Source: Bacteroides sp. (GTDB lineage: Bacteria; Bacteroidota; Bacteroidia; Bacteroidales; Bacteroidaceae). From it: a DNA stretch of 64,000 bases. Shown in pieces: positions 17,922 to 26,906 of this stretch. Position numbers and translations under genes: made by a program. The DNA lies in the NCBI GenBank assembly GCA_030152865.1, contig JASLIW010000053.1:58864-122863 (forward strand). Direction: 5' to 3'. Position 1 is the stretch's first letter. Every line of letters starts with the position of its first letter. The notes under the pieces were generated by a model. That model was given only the letters and a program-made list of their open reading frames with translations. It had not been told where the DNA came from and made no database searches.

Positions 17922-18833
17922 TTATCTCTCTGCTATTAAACAAGCCATTGCTATACTATTGAACTTTGACATTCCAGAATCGGCTCTTGAAGTAACCACT
18001 ACAGGACAAGATGGTCCTAATAATACTCCTGCCATCTCGGCTTGTCCAAATAATACCAATGTTTTATAAAACACATTACCAGCATCAATGTTTGAAAACA
18101 TCAAGCCATCTGCTTCTCCACCCAGCGGTGAATCTATCCCTTTAATTAGAGCCATTTCTTGATTACAAGCGGTACTTATATCTAGGGGACCATCTAATAC
18201 AACACGACCCAAGGCACCTTTTTTACTCGCCTTTACAAGCTCCACATAATCAGTGCTATTTGTAAACTTCTCATTGACCTTCTCTGTGAAATGTATCAAG
18301 CCAATCTTAGGCTCCTGTATTCCAAACTGTTGGCAAGCGTATACCATAGACTTTAGCATTTTCTTACGCTGTTCCATAGTAGGATAAGGAATTACAGCTG
18401 CATCCATAAAGAAAAGAAGCTTGGGATAAAGAGGTATTTCTGCTACCGAAAGATGAGTTAGGACTTCTCCCTGAGGTAGAATCCCAGTCTGCTTATTTAA
18501 AACGGCTCGTAGAAGGTTATCCGTATTAATATTCCCCTTCATAAGTACATCAGCCTCTCCCTTTTGAATTAGCTCTACTGCTATTTGGGCAGCCTCATCA
18601 ACATCAGAAACATCTATAAAGCTTACAGCCTCAGGGAACTTTTTAAAAACGGGAAAGGTCTCTACCTTATCTTTGGGTCCAATCATTATAGCACAAATAA
18701 AGCCAGCTTCAATGGCTTTTGACAGTGCAAACTCAGAATGTGAATCAGTACCATAGACGACAGCAACTCTTTTTACCTCAGCTTGGTTTTTTAGATGCTT
18801 TATCATATGGTCAAAGCTTCGAACAAGTGTCAT
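17922..18833 (-). CDS. ptb: Phosphate butyryltransferase
   Basis: Converts butyryl-CoA (or a branched acyl-CoA) and phosphate to acyl phosphate, the step before butyrate kinase. The 303-residue Pta/Ptb-fold protein has VLMKGNINTDNLLRAVL, GEVLTHLSVAEIP, a DGPLDISTACNQ motif and the C-terminal PVVVTSRADSGMSKFNSIAMA. These are hallmarks of the family. It is the first gene of a two-gene operon with buk. No exact TAnnTTTG was found in the 184 bp divergent region on this strand, so its promoter is not identified. Confidence 0.94.
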   Translation of the reverse strand: MTLVRSFDHMIKHLKNQAEVKRVAVVYGTDSHSEFALSKAIEAGFICAIMIGPKDKVETFPVFKKFPEAVSFIDVSDVDEAAQIAVELIQKGEADVLMKGNINTDNLLRAVLNKQTGILPQGEVLTHLSVAEIPLYPKLLFFMDAAVIPYPTMEQRKKMLKSMVYACQQFGIQEPKIGLIHFTEKVNEKFTNSTDYVELVKASKKGALGRVVLDGPLDISTACNQEMALIKGIDSPLGGEADGLMFSNIDAGNVFYKTLVLFGQAEMAGVLLGPSCPVVVTSRADSGMSKFNSIAMACLIAER

Positions 18834-18977
18834 ATTATTATTGTGTTTTCAACAAATATCGAAAAAAAGCTTGAGATTGAAGCCTTTAAATCAAAAAATT
18901 ACAAACAGAGATCTGGTTCTACAACCAATTCTCTATGATTTTAAAACACGAATAGGCGCAAGGATAATAAAAAAATG

Positions 18978-18985
18978 TATGTTTG
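18978..18985 (+). promoter_or_regulatory. -7 element (TATGTTTG) of the S66 peptidase
   Basis: Exact TAnnTTTG match 32 bases before the start at 19018; no clear -33 box. Confidence 0.45.
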
Positions 18986-19017
18986 TAAGACGTAAAGTAT
19001 AACAACAAAGATACAGT

Positions 19018-19926
19018 ATGAGTAGTCTTATTTTCCCAACATCACTACAACAAGGAGATCAAGTCTTAATAATCTCTCCTGCTGGCAAAATAGACAGAAG
19101 ACTCCTTGGTGGACTTAAAAATCGGCTACAAGAATGGGGGCTCAAACCTATAGTAGCCAAGCACGCAAGAGCCAAATCTGAATCTTTTGCGGGTACAATA
19201 AAACAGCGCCTAGCTGACTTGCAGTATGGCTTAGACAATACAAAAATAAAAGCTATCTTTTGTAGTCGAGGAGGTTATGGCACAATACAGTTAACTGAGC
19301 AGCTAGACTTAACAGGCTTTAAAAACCACCCGAAATGGATTGTTGGATACAGCGACATCACCGTACTACACTCACTTCTACAAGCTAAAGGCTATGCCTC
19401 TATTCATGCTCCAATGGCCAGACACTTCACCTTAGCACCCAAAGAAGACTTGGCACTAGCTCTGCTAAAAAAAACCTTAATGCGTGAGCCTATACATTAT
19501 ACATTTAAAGCCCACAAATACAATCATAAAGAGAGTTCTAAGGGTATTCTGAGAGGAGGAAACCTCACTGTCTTACAAGGATTGAAGGGAACAGCCTATG
19601 ACTTCAATCCTACAAATACTATTTTATATCTAGAAGATGTCAATGAATCACCCAATACTATTCAGCGCATGTTTTACAACTTAAAGCTCAGTGGAGTACT
19701 TGAACAACTTTCTGGATTAATCCTTGGGCAATTTACAGACACACTTGAAAACAAAAATATCAGTGATGAAGTTTATAAAAAGATACAACCTCTACTCAAA
19801 TCCTATACTTACCCAATCTGTTACAACTTCCCCATCGGCCACCTTAGCCAAAACTATCCACTTATAAATGGAGCCGAAGCCCATTTGATCACCAACAAAC
19901 ATACGAGCGAGCTTAAATTTGGATAA
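19018..19926 (+). CDS. LD-carboxypeptidase (peptidase family S66)
   Basis: A murein tetrapeptide LD-carboxypeptidase-like protein (302 residues) that would remove the terminal D-alanine from peptidoglycan tetrapeptides during recycling. The nucleophile is S112 in the GYSDIT motif after the oxyanion-loop SRGGYG. The C-terminal half contains LYLEDVNE (candidate catalytic Glu) and IGHLSQNYPL (candidate catalytic His). No signal peptide is seen, consistent with a cytoplasmic recycling enzyme. The next gene begins 67 bp later with its own -7 element, so co-transcription is possible but not required. Confidence 0.9.
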   Translation: MSSLIFPTSLQQGDQVLIISPAGKIDRRLLGGLKNRLQEWGLKPIVAKHARAKSESFAGTIKQRLADLQYGLDNTKIKAIFCSRGGYGTIQLTEQLDLTGFKNHPKWIVGYSDITVLHSLLQAKGYASIHAPMARHFTLAPKEDLALALLKKTLMREPIHYTFKAHKYNHKESSKGILRGGNLTVLQGLKGTAYDFNPTNTILYLEDVNESPNTIQRMFYNLKLSGVLEQLSGLILGQFTDTLENKNISDEVYKKIQPLLKSYTYPICYNFPIGHLSQNYPLINGAEAHLITNKHTSELKFG

Positions 19927-19964
19927 ATCAAGAGCTCCCATTACTCTTTCTGCTTGAAATTAAG

Positions 19965-19972
19965 TAAATTTG
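19965..19972 (+). promoter_or_regulatory. -7 element (TAAATTTG) of the glutaminyl-cyclase gene
   Basis: Exact TAnnTTTG that overlaps a TTG codon (19970) of the longest frame. This favours the ATG at 19994 as the real start. Confidence 0.45.
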
Positions 19973-19993
19973 GACAATTCAACTTTTACAACT

Positions 19994-21004
19994 ATGACAA
20001 GATTTAGCAGAACCATACTCTCTCTACTTATTCCCTTAGCCTTAATTGCCTGCGGTAGTAGTAGCAAGAAAAGCTCTACCCAATCTCTAACGCAAAAACC
20101 TCTAGCCAAACAAGTAAGCGCGCCTGTTTTTAATGCAGACAGTGCCTATCACTACATTGAGACACAAGTGAGCTTTGGCCCTAGAGTACCCAATAGCAAA
20201 GAACATCAAGCCTGTGCACACTACCTTGAGAGGAAGTTAAACCAGCTAGGAGCAAAAGTGTACCGACAAGACTTTGAAGCTGTAGCCTATGACGGGACAA
20301 TATTAAACGCATCTAACCTCATCGGCTCTTATCAGCCCGACAATAAAAAAAGAATTTTACTCTGTGCGCACTGGGACACTCGCCCTTGGGCAGACAATGA
20401 TCCTAACCCGCAAAATCATCAAACCCCCATCTTAGGTGCCAATGATGGTGCAAGTGGGGTTGGTGTTTTATTGGAAGTAGCCAGACAAATACAAATCCAG
20501 GCACCTTCTCTGGGCATTGATTTAGTATTTTTTGATGTGGAAGACTATGGCGCACCTCAGTTTTATGAAGGAGAACACAAGGAAGAACACTGGTGTCTAG
20601 GCTCTCAGTACTGGTCTAGATTCCCACACACACCTAATTACAATGCACGATTTGGCATATTAGTAGATATGGTAGGTGGTAAAAACGCAAGTTTTTATAA
20701 GGAAGGATACTCCAATTACTTTGCTAAAAAAATCACTAAAAAGGTATGGGATCAAGCACACCAACTAGGCTATGGGCAATACTTCATTAAGCAAGAAGGA
20801 GGTGCTGTAATAGATGATCACTTATTCATCAACCAGCTAGCCAACATTAAAACCATTGACATTATTCCTTACCATCCAGAAAACCAGCAATCTTCATTTG
20901 GAGATACTTGGCATACCGTCAACGACAATATGGATGTGATAAGTAAAGAAACACTACAAGCTGTAGGACAAACTATTTTAGCTATTATATACAACGAAAA
21001 TTAA
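19994..21004 (+). CDS. Glutaminyl-peptide cyclotransferase-like M28 lipoprotein
   Basis: A zinc-dependent M28-fold protein of the glutaminyl cyclase type, which converts N-terminal glutamine of exported proteins to pyroglutamate. From the preferred start (336 residues) it begins MTRFSRTILSLLIPLALIAC, a lipoprotein signal with lipobox LIAC. Metal-site motifs follow in order: CAHWDTRPWADND, GANDGASGVG, FFDVEDYG and the C-terminal GDTWHTVNDNMDVIS. The WHTxxDN signature favours cyclase over aminopeptidase. Bacteroidota secretomes often carry N-terminal pyroglutamate after signal cleavage, so a periplasmic maturation role fits. SufE follows after 11 bp. Confidence 0.85.
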   Translation: MTRFSRTILSLLIPLALIACGSSSKKSSTQSLTQKPLAKQVSAPVFNADSAYHYIETQVSFGPRVPNSKEHQACAHYLERKLNQLGAKVYRQDFEAVAYDGTILNASNLIGSYQPDNKKRILLCAHWDTRPWADNDPNPQNHQTPILGANDGASGVGVLLEVARQIQIQAPSLGIDLVFFDVEDYGAPQFYEGEHKEEHWCLGSQYWSRFPHTPNYNARFGILVDMVGGKNASFYKEGYSNYFAKKITKKVWDQAHQLGYGQYFIKQEGGAVIDDHLFINQLANIKTIDIIPYHPENQQSSFGDTWHTVNDNMDVISKETLQAVGQTILAIIYNEN

Positions 21005-21015
21005 AAAAAAGAACC

Positions 21016-21441
21016 ATGACAATAGACGAAATACAAGAAGAGATTATAGAAGAATTTAGTGACTTTGATGATTGGATGGATCGCTACCAGCTACTCATAG
21101 ATTTAGGTAATGAGCAAGCCCCACTAGATCCTAAGTATAAAACCGATCAAAACCTAATTGAAGGCTGTCAAAGTAGAGTGTGGCTACAAGCTGACCTACT
21201 AGATGGAAAAGTTGTTTTTCAAGCTGAAAGTGACGCACTCATTGTAAAAGGAATTATCGCACTACTAATCAAAGTGCTCTCAGGACATACACCAGAAGAG
21301 ATATTAGCAAGTGACTTACACTTTATTGATGCTATCGGCTTAAAAGAACACCTCTCACCTACCCGTAGTAATGGCTTATTAGCTATGGTCAAGCAAATGA
21401 GAATATATGCTCTAGCATTCAAAGCTAAGCAGAGTTTGTAA
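21016..21441 (+). CDS. sufE: Cysteine desulfuration protein SufE
   Basis: Sulfur acceptor that takes persulfide sulfur from the desulfurase SufS and passes it to the SufBCD scaffold for Fe-S cluster assembly. The 141-residue protein has the acceptor cysteine C51 in LIEGCQSRVWL and the family helices DWMDRYQLLIDLG and KGIIALLIKVLSG. It lies 11 bp after the glutaminyl-cyclase gene, probably in one transcript, although the two functions are unrelated. No other suf gene is nearby. Confidence 0.95.
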   Translation: MTIDEIQEEIIEEFSDFDDWMDRYQLLIDLGNEQAPLDPKYKTDQNLIEGCQSRVWLQADLLDGKVVFQAESDALIVKGIIALLIKVLSGHTPEEILASDLHFIDAIGLKEHLSPTRSNGLLAMVKQMRIYALAFKAKQSL

Positions 21442-21464
21442 AGAAGCCAAATCACTTTAAACAG

Positions 21465-21499
21465 GACCTATACAAAATTAAACCAAAGATGTATAGGTC
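21465..21499. terminator. Bidirectional terminator between sufE and the CPBP gene
   Basis: GACCTATAC (21465-21473) pairs with GTATAGGTC (21491-21499) across a 17-base loop, followed by T-rich sequence on the plus strand. It ends directly at the stop of the converging CPBP gene. Confidence 0.6.
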
Positions 21500-22273
21500 T
21501 TATTTTTTGCAACGCAGCAAACGCTCTACCAGATAATAAAGTGCGATAAATACTACTAGCGTAATACCTGCTACAGCCCAGCCATAAGGGTGATGTACAG
21601 ACCAATAAGATGTAATGTCTTTCTCTTCAGAGCCAGGCTCCATCTGACTAAGAGCATACATAAAAAAACCATTGTTTAAAATATGAAGTATTACAGATGG
21701 AAGTATGCTACGAACACGCCAATACATCCACCCAAAAAGCAAACCTAAACAACTTGCTCCTAACACTTGTACAGGCGTTATATGAAGTATTCCAAAAACC
21801 AAAGCTGAAAGAGCAATCGCTACAGCTGGACTGCTTACCTTTAGCATACTCTCCATAAGAATACGCCTAAAAACGATTTCCTCTACAATTGGAACAAGTA
21901 CTACGACATTAAATAGGCCTAAAAATCCCGTAGCTAACAAGGTTTTAGTCTGCTCTAATAGGCTTTCATGTGCATCCATAAAAAAAGAAAGAATAAAACT
22001 ATTTAGAGCAACCCCTAAAAAGCCCATACTTACTAAGCAAACCAACAAAAGTGGTGAAATAGACTTCCAATGATCTGGCGCACGCTTAATAGGATTCCAG
22101 AAATATAAGATTACTAAAGTCAGTATGGAGCCTATAAATGAGAGGAATCCTATGAACATATATTTCTGGTCTAAACCCTCCACAGGAAAGAGTGATGAAA
22201 TACTACCCATCACAACTTTGACAAGCAAGAATACGCCAACAACACTAAGGACTTTTAGTAACTGATCCTTCAT
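21500..22273 (-). CDS. CPBP family intramembrane metalloprotease
   Basis: A 257-residue membrane protein of the CPBP (CAAX protease and bacteriocin-processing, ABI) family with about seven hydrophobic segments. The family motifs are clear: E131-E132-xxx-R136 in VEEIVFRR, FGILH in the following helix, and HILNN near residue 200. It could process prenylated or hydrophobic peptides, but no substrate is indicated. It is the last gene of the minus-strand operon that starts with the P-type ATPase, 6 bp after ribF. Confidence 0.9.
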   Translation of the reverse strand: MKDQLLKVLSVVGVFLLVKVVMGSISSLFPVEGLDQKYMFIGFLSFIGSILTLVILYFWNPIKRAPDHWKSISPLLLVCLVSMGFLGVALNSFILSFFMDAHESLLEQTKTLLATGFLGLFNVVVLVPIVEEIVFRRILMESMLKVSSPAVAIALSALVFGILHITPVQVLGASCLGLLFGWMYWRVRSILPSVILHILNNGFFMYALSQMEPGSEEKDITSYWSVHHPYGWAVAGITLVVFIALYYLVERLLRCKK

Positions 22274-22279
22274 AGCTTT

Positions 22280-23221
22280 CTATTCAGCATAAGATGCTAT
22301 CAGTTGACGCACATCCTTTTCATCCTGATGCAACTGCTCAATCAGAAGATCCAAAGTCTCAAACTTCACCTCGGGTCGTAACCACTTCATAAAGCTCAGT
22401 TTGATTTTCGCTCCATAGATATCTGCTTTAAAGTCAAGAATATTCACCTCTACAGTACGAATAGCCTTGCTATCCACCGTTGGGCAAACACCTATATTTA
22501 ACATGCCCCAATAATCTTTAGCAAAGCCCTCAATTTCTACTTTAACAGCATACACACCATCTTTTGGCAACAGCTTATCCTCTGCTATTTCACCAACATT
22601 AGCAGTTGGAAACCCAATGGTTCTTCCGAGCTTTTTCCCTTGGATCACAGTACCTCTTACAAAATAAGAGTAGCCTAAATACTTTTTTACCTCTTCCAGA
22701 TTAGCCTCTTCCAACGCATTTCGTATAGCAGTAGAGCTTACATCCACACCATCTTTATAATAAGCCTTGGCTTGTAACACCTCAATACCCAGCTCTTTCC
22801 CATACCTACAATAGTCTTCAAACCCTTCTGCTCTGTTATGCCCAAAGCGATGGTCATAACCAATTACAAGTACGCGAACCTGAAACTGATCGCGAAGCAC
22901 TTTCCTCATAAAGTCGTATGCAGTAAACTGCGACAGCTCTTTGGTAAAATCAAGTAAAAAACAATAATCAAGATCCGTTTGTGCCAACAGCTCTAACTTC
23001 TCTTGCTTAACACTCAAATGACTCAGCTTTAGTGAAGGATTCATTACTTTTCCAGGATGAACTGGGAAGCTTACAATACCCGATTTAAGACCTCGTTTAT
23101 GGGCTTCTTCTACAAGTTGCTGTACCAGAAATCGATGACCCAAGTGGACTCCATCAAAAAAACCTATGGTAGCTACACATGGCTCTACCTCTACTGTCGT
23201 TTGCTTATCTATAGTCTGCAT
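22280..23221 (-). CDS. ribF: Bifunctional riboflavin kinase / FAD synthetase RibF
   Basis: Makes FMN from riboflavin and then FAD. The 313-residue protein has an N-terminal nucleotidyltransferase domain with GFFDGVHLGHRFLVQQL (HxGH motif) and GYDHRFGHNRAEG. The C-terminal riboflavin kinase domain has GRTIGFPTANV and DGVYAVKV. Both halves look intact. It sits between the HAD hydrolase (12 bp gap) and the CPBP protease (6 bp gap) in one operon. No FMN riboswitch is seen near it. Confidence 0.95.
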   Translation of the reverse strand: MQTIDKQTTVEVEPCVATIGFFDGVHLGHRFLVQQLVEEAHKRGLKSGIVSFPVHPGKVMNPSLKLSHLSVKQEKLELLAQTDLDYCFLLDFTKELSQFTAYDFMRKVLRDQFQVRVLVIGYDHRFGHNRAEGFEDYCRYGKELGIEVLQAKAYYKDGVDVSSTAIRNALEEANLEEVKKYLGYSYFVRGTVIQGKKLGRTIGFPTANVGEIAEDKLLPKDGVYAVKVEIEGFAKDYWGMLNIGVCPTVDSKAIRTVEVNILDFKADIYGAKIKLSFMKWLRPEVKFETLDLLIEQLHQDEKDVRQLIASYAE

Positions 23222-23233
23222 ATTGAACGTGAT

Positions 23234-23863
23234 TTAATCAAATAGAAAACTCCAGTTTTCATTGGGTTGCGGGGTATAAGTCTTTAGACCTAACGCTTGA
23301 GCTGCCTTTGTATTTTCCGGTCTATCATCAATAAACAAAGTTTCATTTGGCTCTAAATTAGCATCTTGCAGCACCCTTTCAAAAATGGCTTTCTCTGGTT
23401 TGCAAGCTTGTAAACGAAATGACAGGTACTCTTGTTCAAAAAAATCATCTGCCTGAAAGCCTTTGTATCGAAACGGGTTTTCTAGAGCCCACTCCCAGTG
23501 AATACTGTTAGTATTACTCAGCAAATAAACCACATAACGACTTCGTAAATCTAATAATAAGTCCAGCTTATAACGAGGAATTCCAACTAACATACCATTC
23601 CAGGCGTAATCAATATCCTCATTACTAGCATCTAGAAGCTCTTCATTATGAGTTCTAATAAATGTTCTAAACTCTGCGGCATCCATCTCACCTCGCTCAA
23701 ACTGAAGCCATACACGAACAAAGGCCTCACTCTTTAAGAAGGCTGCTGCACCTCTCATTCCTATCTCCTCAAAACGATTCGTACATCTTTCTGGGTCAAT
23801 ATCAATTAAGACACCACCCAAATCAAATATTATATTACAAATCCCTTTTGTCCTCATCTTCAT
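23234..23863 (-). CDS. HAD family hydrolase (subfamily IA, YihX-like)
   Basis: A 209-residue haloacid dehalogenase superfamily protein. Motif I is FDLGGVLID with nucleophile D14. Position +2 is glycine rather than aspartate, as in YihX-type sugar-phosphate phosphatases. Motif II is LLSNTN, then the cap-side lysine in ACKPEKAIF, and motif IV is FIDDRPEN. The longest frame begins at a TTG (23866). The ATG at 23863 overlaps the ATPase stop as TGATG, which supports it as the start and suggests coupled translation. Its substrate is unknown; a metabolite phosphatase role is likely. Confidence 0.88.
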   Translation of the reverse strand: MKMRTKGICNIIFDLGGVLIDIDPERCTNRFEEIGMRGAAAFLKSEAFVRVWLQFERGEMDAAEFRTFIRTHNEELLDASNEDIDYAWNGMLVGIPRYKLDLLLDLRSRYVVYLLSNTNSIHWEWALENPFRYKGFQADDFFEQEYLSFRLQACKPEKAIFERVLQDANLEPNETLFIDDRPENTKAAQALGLKTYTPQPNENWSFLFD

Positions 23864-26475
23864 CAAATTTTTCTAATTCTCTTTATCATTCTACTGATCT
23901 CACCTACAAGCAAAACAAGTGAGCTCAGGCCTATTATCTGCACCCATGAAGCCATTGTAAGCGGCTCACATCTAAATACTGCTCCACCAAACTCTACAAT
24001 GAAAATTTGTCCCACTAGTACCAAAAGAGCTACAAGCCCAAATGCTTTGGATTGACAAAGCCCTTTAAATGCAGACTCATGAGTACCAAATACCCTTACA
24101 TTAAATAAATTCCAAAACTGCAAAAGCACAAAAAAAGTAAAAAAGTAAGTTAGACGATAAGTAGTCAACCCACCAGATAAGCTCTTAAAGTAAACAAGCT
24201 GTCCCAAAAGAACGCCTAAAAACAACAATGCCGTACCCATTATGCTAAGTCCCATGTGCTTACTTATAATAAAATCTTTGGGATTGCGCGGCTTTTCCCT
24301 CATAACAGACTTACTAGGAGGAATAGAAGCAAGGGCCAAGGCAGCAAAAGTATCCATAATTAAGTTTACCCATAACATTTGAGTAATTGTAAGAGGGAGT
24401 TCAGCTCCACCTAGCCCACCTAAGAGTACAACTAACAAGGCTAAAACATTAATTGTAAGTTGAAAAACAATAAATCGTTGAATGTTTCGGTAGAGTGAGC
24501 GCCCCCACATCACAGCTGTACCTATACTCGTAAAAGAGTCATCGAGTAAGGTGATGTCACTAGCTTCTTTAGCCACAGCCGTACCTGAGCCCATAGACAA
24601 GCCCACTTGAGCGAAATTCAAAGCAGGAGCATCATTTGTTCCATCTCCCGTAACTGCCACAACCTCTCCCTTCTGTTGCAATAAGCGCACTAGACGCTGT
24701 TTGTGAGTAGGACGAGCACGTGACATGATCAACAAGCCCTGAACACGCTCCAAGGCTTCATCATCACTCAAAGATTCAAACTCAGGGCCAGTAATACTAG
24801 CTGAGTCTGCTGTGTTTTCGTCCCACAACCCAATCTGTCGTGCAATTTCACGAGCCGTCAAAAAAGTATCTCCTGTAACAATTTTCACCTGAATACCTGC
24901 AGATAAGCAAGATTGAACAGCCTCGGGAACTTCCTCACGAATCGGATCAACGATACCAACATAAGCCAAACATTTAAAATCACAATGACGACTTAAATCA
25001 TCTAGCTGAAATGATGTATCAGCTACTTCTAAGTAAGCAAAAGCAAGCGTTCGCATGGCTTGAGCCTGCATATGCTTTAGATTCACTTGAACAGATGTTC
25101 GCTCAGCATCGCTTAATTTACAATAAGATAATATAACCTCAGGAGCTCCCTTTATAAAGACTACTTCTTTTCCTAAAGCCACTGACTTCACACGTGTAGC
25201 CATAAGTTTTCGCTCCGTAGAGAAAGGGAGCTGCTCAAGTACAACATGAGCTTCGCGAAGTGCCAAATAATCTAGTTGTTTGTTATCCAGCCAGTGTAGT
25301 AGAGCCACCTCGGTAGGATTGCCAATACCGCTCTTGTCTTCTTCTGACAAATAAGCAGTTGAATTAACCGCTATATTCTCGACTAATAGTTGCTCAGCCT
25401 CAGCATCTAAAAGACACACGGACTGAACTGTCATCTTATTTTGAGTTAGGGTACCAGTCTTATCGGTACAAATAGTGGTTATTGCCCCCATGGTTTCTGA
25501 AGCATGCATTTTCCGTACCAGGTTATTAGTTTTAAGCATACGCTTCATATTCAGAGCCAAGCTCAAGGTAACACTCATTGGTAAGCCCTCAGGTACAGCC
25601 ACCACAAGCAAGGTTACAGCGATCATAAAATACTTCAATACAATCTCCGCAACATCCACATAATTACTCCAGGCGGATAATGAGTGTGATTGAAAATAGA
25701 AAAAGAGGTCCCTACAGCTAAAACTAACAAAAACAACGAGGGCTATTCCAAAACCTATTTTACCAATAAACTTTGCGAGCTTTGTTAATTGCTGCTGTAA
25801 GGGTGTTTCTACTGTACTTTCTTCTTGTGTAAGACGACTAAGTTTGCCTATTTCCGTTGCATCGCCTACCTTCTCAACAAGAAACACAGCATGACCATCT
25901 AGAACAGTGGTGCCACGTAGTACATAATTTGAAGGATAAGTTGCTTCCGAGTCAAAATGTGTTGGGTCAGTAAATTTAAAGACAATCGTTTCTCCCGTCA
26001 AGGAAGACTCGTTGACTTGAAGGGAGCTAGCAGTAACCAGATAACCGTCTGCTGGAATCTCCTCACCTTGCTCTAACAGCACGATATCTCCAACAACTAG
26101 GTCTTTTCGAGCTATAAGCTGTACATGTCCATCGCGAATTACTTTAGAGTGCACATCTGCACTAACCACATTCAGCAGATTAAACTTCTTTTGTGCATCA
26201 TACTCAAAATAAAAACCAATAGTAGTCGCCAAAAAAATAGCGATAAAAATCCCAATAGTTTCTATGTAGTCATTATGTAGATAGGAGATTGCTAAAGATA
26301 AACAAGCAGCTATAAGCAAGATCTGTATGATTGGATCCTTGTATTTCTCTAAATAGAGCTGCCATAAAGAATTTTTCTTGTTAGGAGTAATCTCATTCTC
26401 GCCAAACTGTTTTCTGTTTTTCTCTACAGCCTCAGCTGATAGACCTTTTTTGAGAAACTCTTCAGATATTTCCAT
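23863..26475 (-). CDS. Calcium-translocating P-type ATPase (PMCA-like)
   Basis: An 870-residue P2-type ATPase expected to export Ca2+ across the inner membrane. It has a cation-ATPase N-terminal domain, the actuator TGE motif (SLTGET), PEGLP in transmembrane helix 4, and the phosphorylation site DKTGTLTQNKM (~residue 337). The hinge GDGTNDAPAL and a C-terminal group of transmembrane helices follow. Length fits bacterial PMCA-like pumps. It is the first gene of an operon with the HAD hydrolase, ribF and the CPBP protease. Calcium is inferred from family similarity; another divalent ion is possible. Confidence 0.92.
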   Translation of the reverse strand: MEISEEFLKKGLSAEAVEKNRKQFGENEITPNKKNSLWQLYLEKYKDPIIQILLIAACLSLAISYLHNDYIETIGIFIAIFLATTIGFYFEYDAQKKFNLLNVVSADVHSKVIRDGHVQLIARKDLVVGDIVLLEQGEEIPADGYLVTASSLQVNESSLTGETIVFKFTDPTHFDSEATYPSNYVLRGTTVLDGHAVFLVEKVGDATEIGKLSRLTQEESTVETPLQQQLTKLAKFIGKIGFGIALVVFVSFSCRDLFFYFQSHSLSAWSNYVDVAEIVLKYFMIAVTLLVVAVPEGLPMSVTLSLALNMKRMLKTNNLVRKMHASETMGAITTICTDKTGTLTQNKMTVQSVCLLDAEAEQLLVENIAVNSTAYLSEEDKSGIGNPTEVALLHWLDNKQLDYLALREAHVVLEQLPFSTERKLMATRVKSVALGKEVVFIKGAPEVILSYCKLSDAERTSVQVNLKHMQAQAMRTLAFAYLEVADTSFQLDDLSRHCDFKCLAYVGIVDPIREEVPEAVQSCLSAGIQVKIVTGDTFLTAREIARQIGLWDENTADSASITGPEFESLSDDEALERVQGLLIMSRARPTHKQRLVRLLQQKGEVVAVTGDGTNDAPALNFAQVGLSMGSGTAVAKEASDITLLDDSFTSIGTAVMWGRSLYRNIQRFIVFQLTINVLALLVVLLGGLGGAELPLTITQMLWVNLIMDTFAALALASIPPSKSVMREKPRNPKDFIISKHMGLSIMGTALLFLGVLLGQLVYFKSLSGGLTTYRLTYFFTFFVLLQFWNLFNVRVFGTHESAFKGLCQSKAFGLVALLVLVGQIFIVEFGGAVFRCEPLTMASWVQIIGLSSLVLLVGEISRMIKRIRKI

Positions 26476-26501
26476 TTCCTATTTTCATCTTGTTAGCTAG
26501 A

Positions 26502-26509
26502 CAAAAATA
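26502..26509 (-). promoter_or_regulatory. Candidate -7 element (TATTTTTG) of the Ca-ATPase operon
   Basis: Exact TAnnTTTG on the minus strand 26 bases before the ATPase start; no -33 TTG at the usual spacing. Confidence 0.4.
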
Positions 26510-26680
26510 CAATTATTATTGTGGATTCGTCCCATAAGATTCTGATTTAATTATACCCTTAAAACAAAGCAAATGATTATCTTTACCCTTACATTTAAAG
26601 CAATATTATCCCATATAGAGAACATATTGCTTAAAGCATTGTTAAGAGAGAAGAATTACGAACAAAAAAAACAAAAGATT

Positions 26681-26845
26681 ATGAAAAAGTACATTTGCAC
26701 TGTTTGTGAGTATATTTATGATCCAGTAGAAGGCGATCCAGATTCAGGCATCGAACCAGGAACTGCTTTTGAAGATATCCCAGAAGATTGGGTATGCCCA
26801 CTATGCGGTGTTGGAAAAGAAGATTTTGAAGTTTACGAAGATTAA
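26681..26845 (+). CDS. Rubredoxin
   Basis: A 54-residue one-iron electron carrier with C6-x2-C9 and C39-x2-C42, plus the typical [14 protein letters not shown] and [16 protein letters not shown] segments. It probably feeds electrons to rubrerythrin or similar peroxidases. The open frame extends 36 codons upstream (to 26573), but that extension is not rubredoxin-like. The canonical rubredoxin N-terminus [11 protein letters not shown] begins at the ATG at 26681. It is a single-gene unit with its own terminator. Confidence 0.97.
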   Translation: MKKYICTVCEYIYDPVEGDPDSGIEPGTAFEDIPEDWVCPLCGVGKEDFEVYED

Positions 26846-26864
26846 TTGTAAACCTAAGAAAAAG

Positions 26865-26894
26865 AAAAGTCCGTTGAATTATCAACGGACTTTT
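26865..26894. terminator. Bidirectional terminator between rubredoxin and the Na/Pi cotransporter
   Basis: 13-bp perfect stem (26865-26877 with 26882-26894) and ATTA loop, with A-run and T-run flanks. Confidence 0.9.
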
Positions 26895-26906
26895 TTATAC
26901 TGATAC

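Noticed and set aside
18834..19017. Riboswitch or sRNA between ptb and the S66 peptidase
   Set aside because: The 184 bp are AT-rich with only a -7 element; no conserved structure or strong hairpin could be recognised.
26573..26680. 36-codon N-terminal extension of rubredoxin
   Set aside because: Rubredoxin normally starts MKKY; the extension has no signal features and the canonical 54-residue protein starts at 26681.
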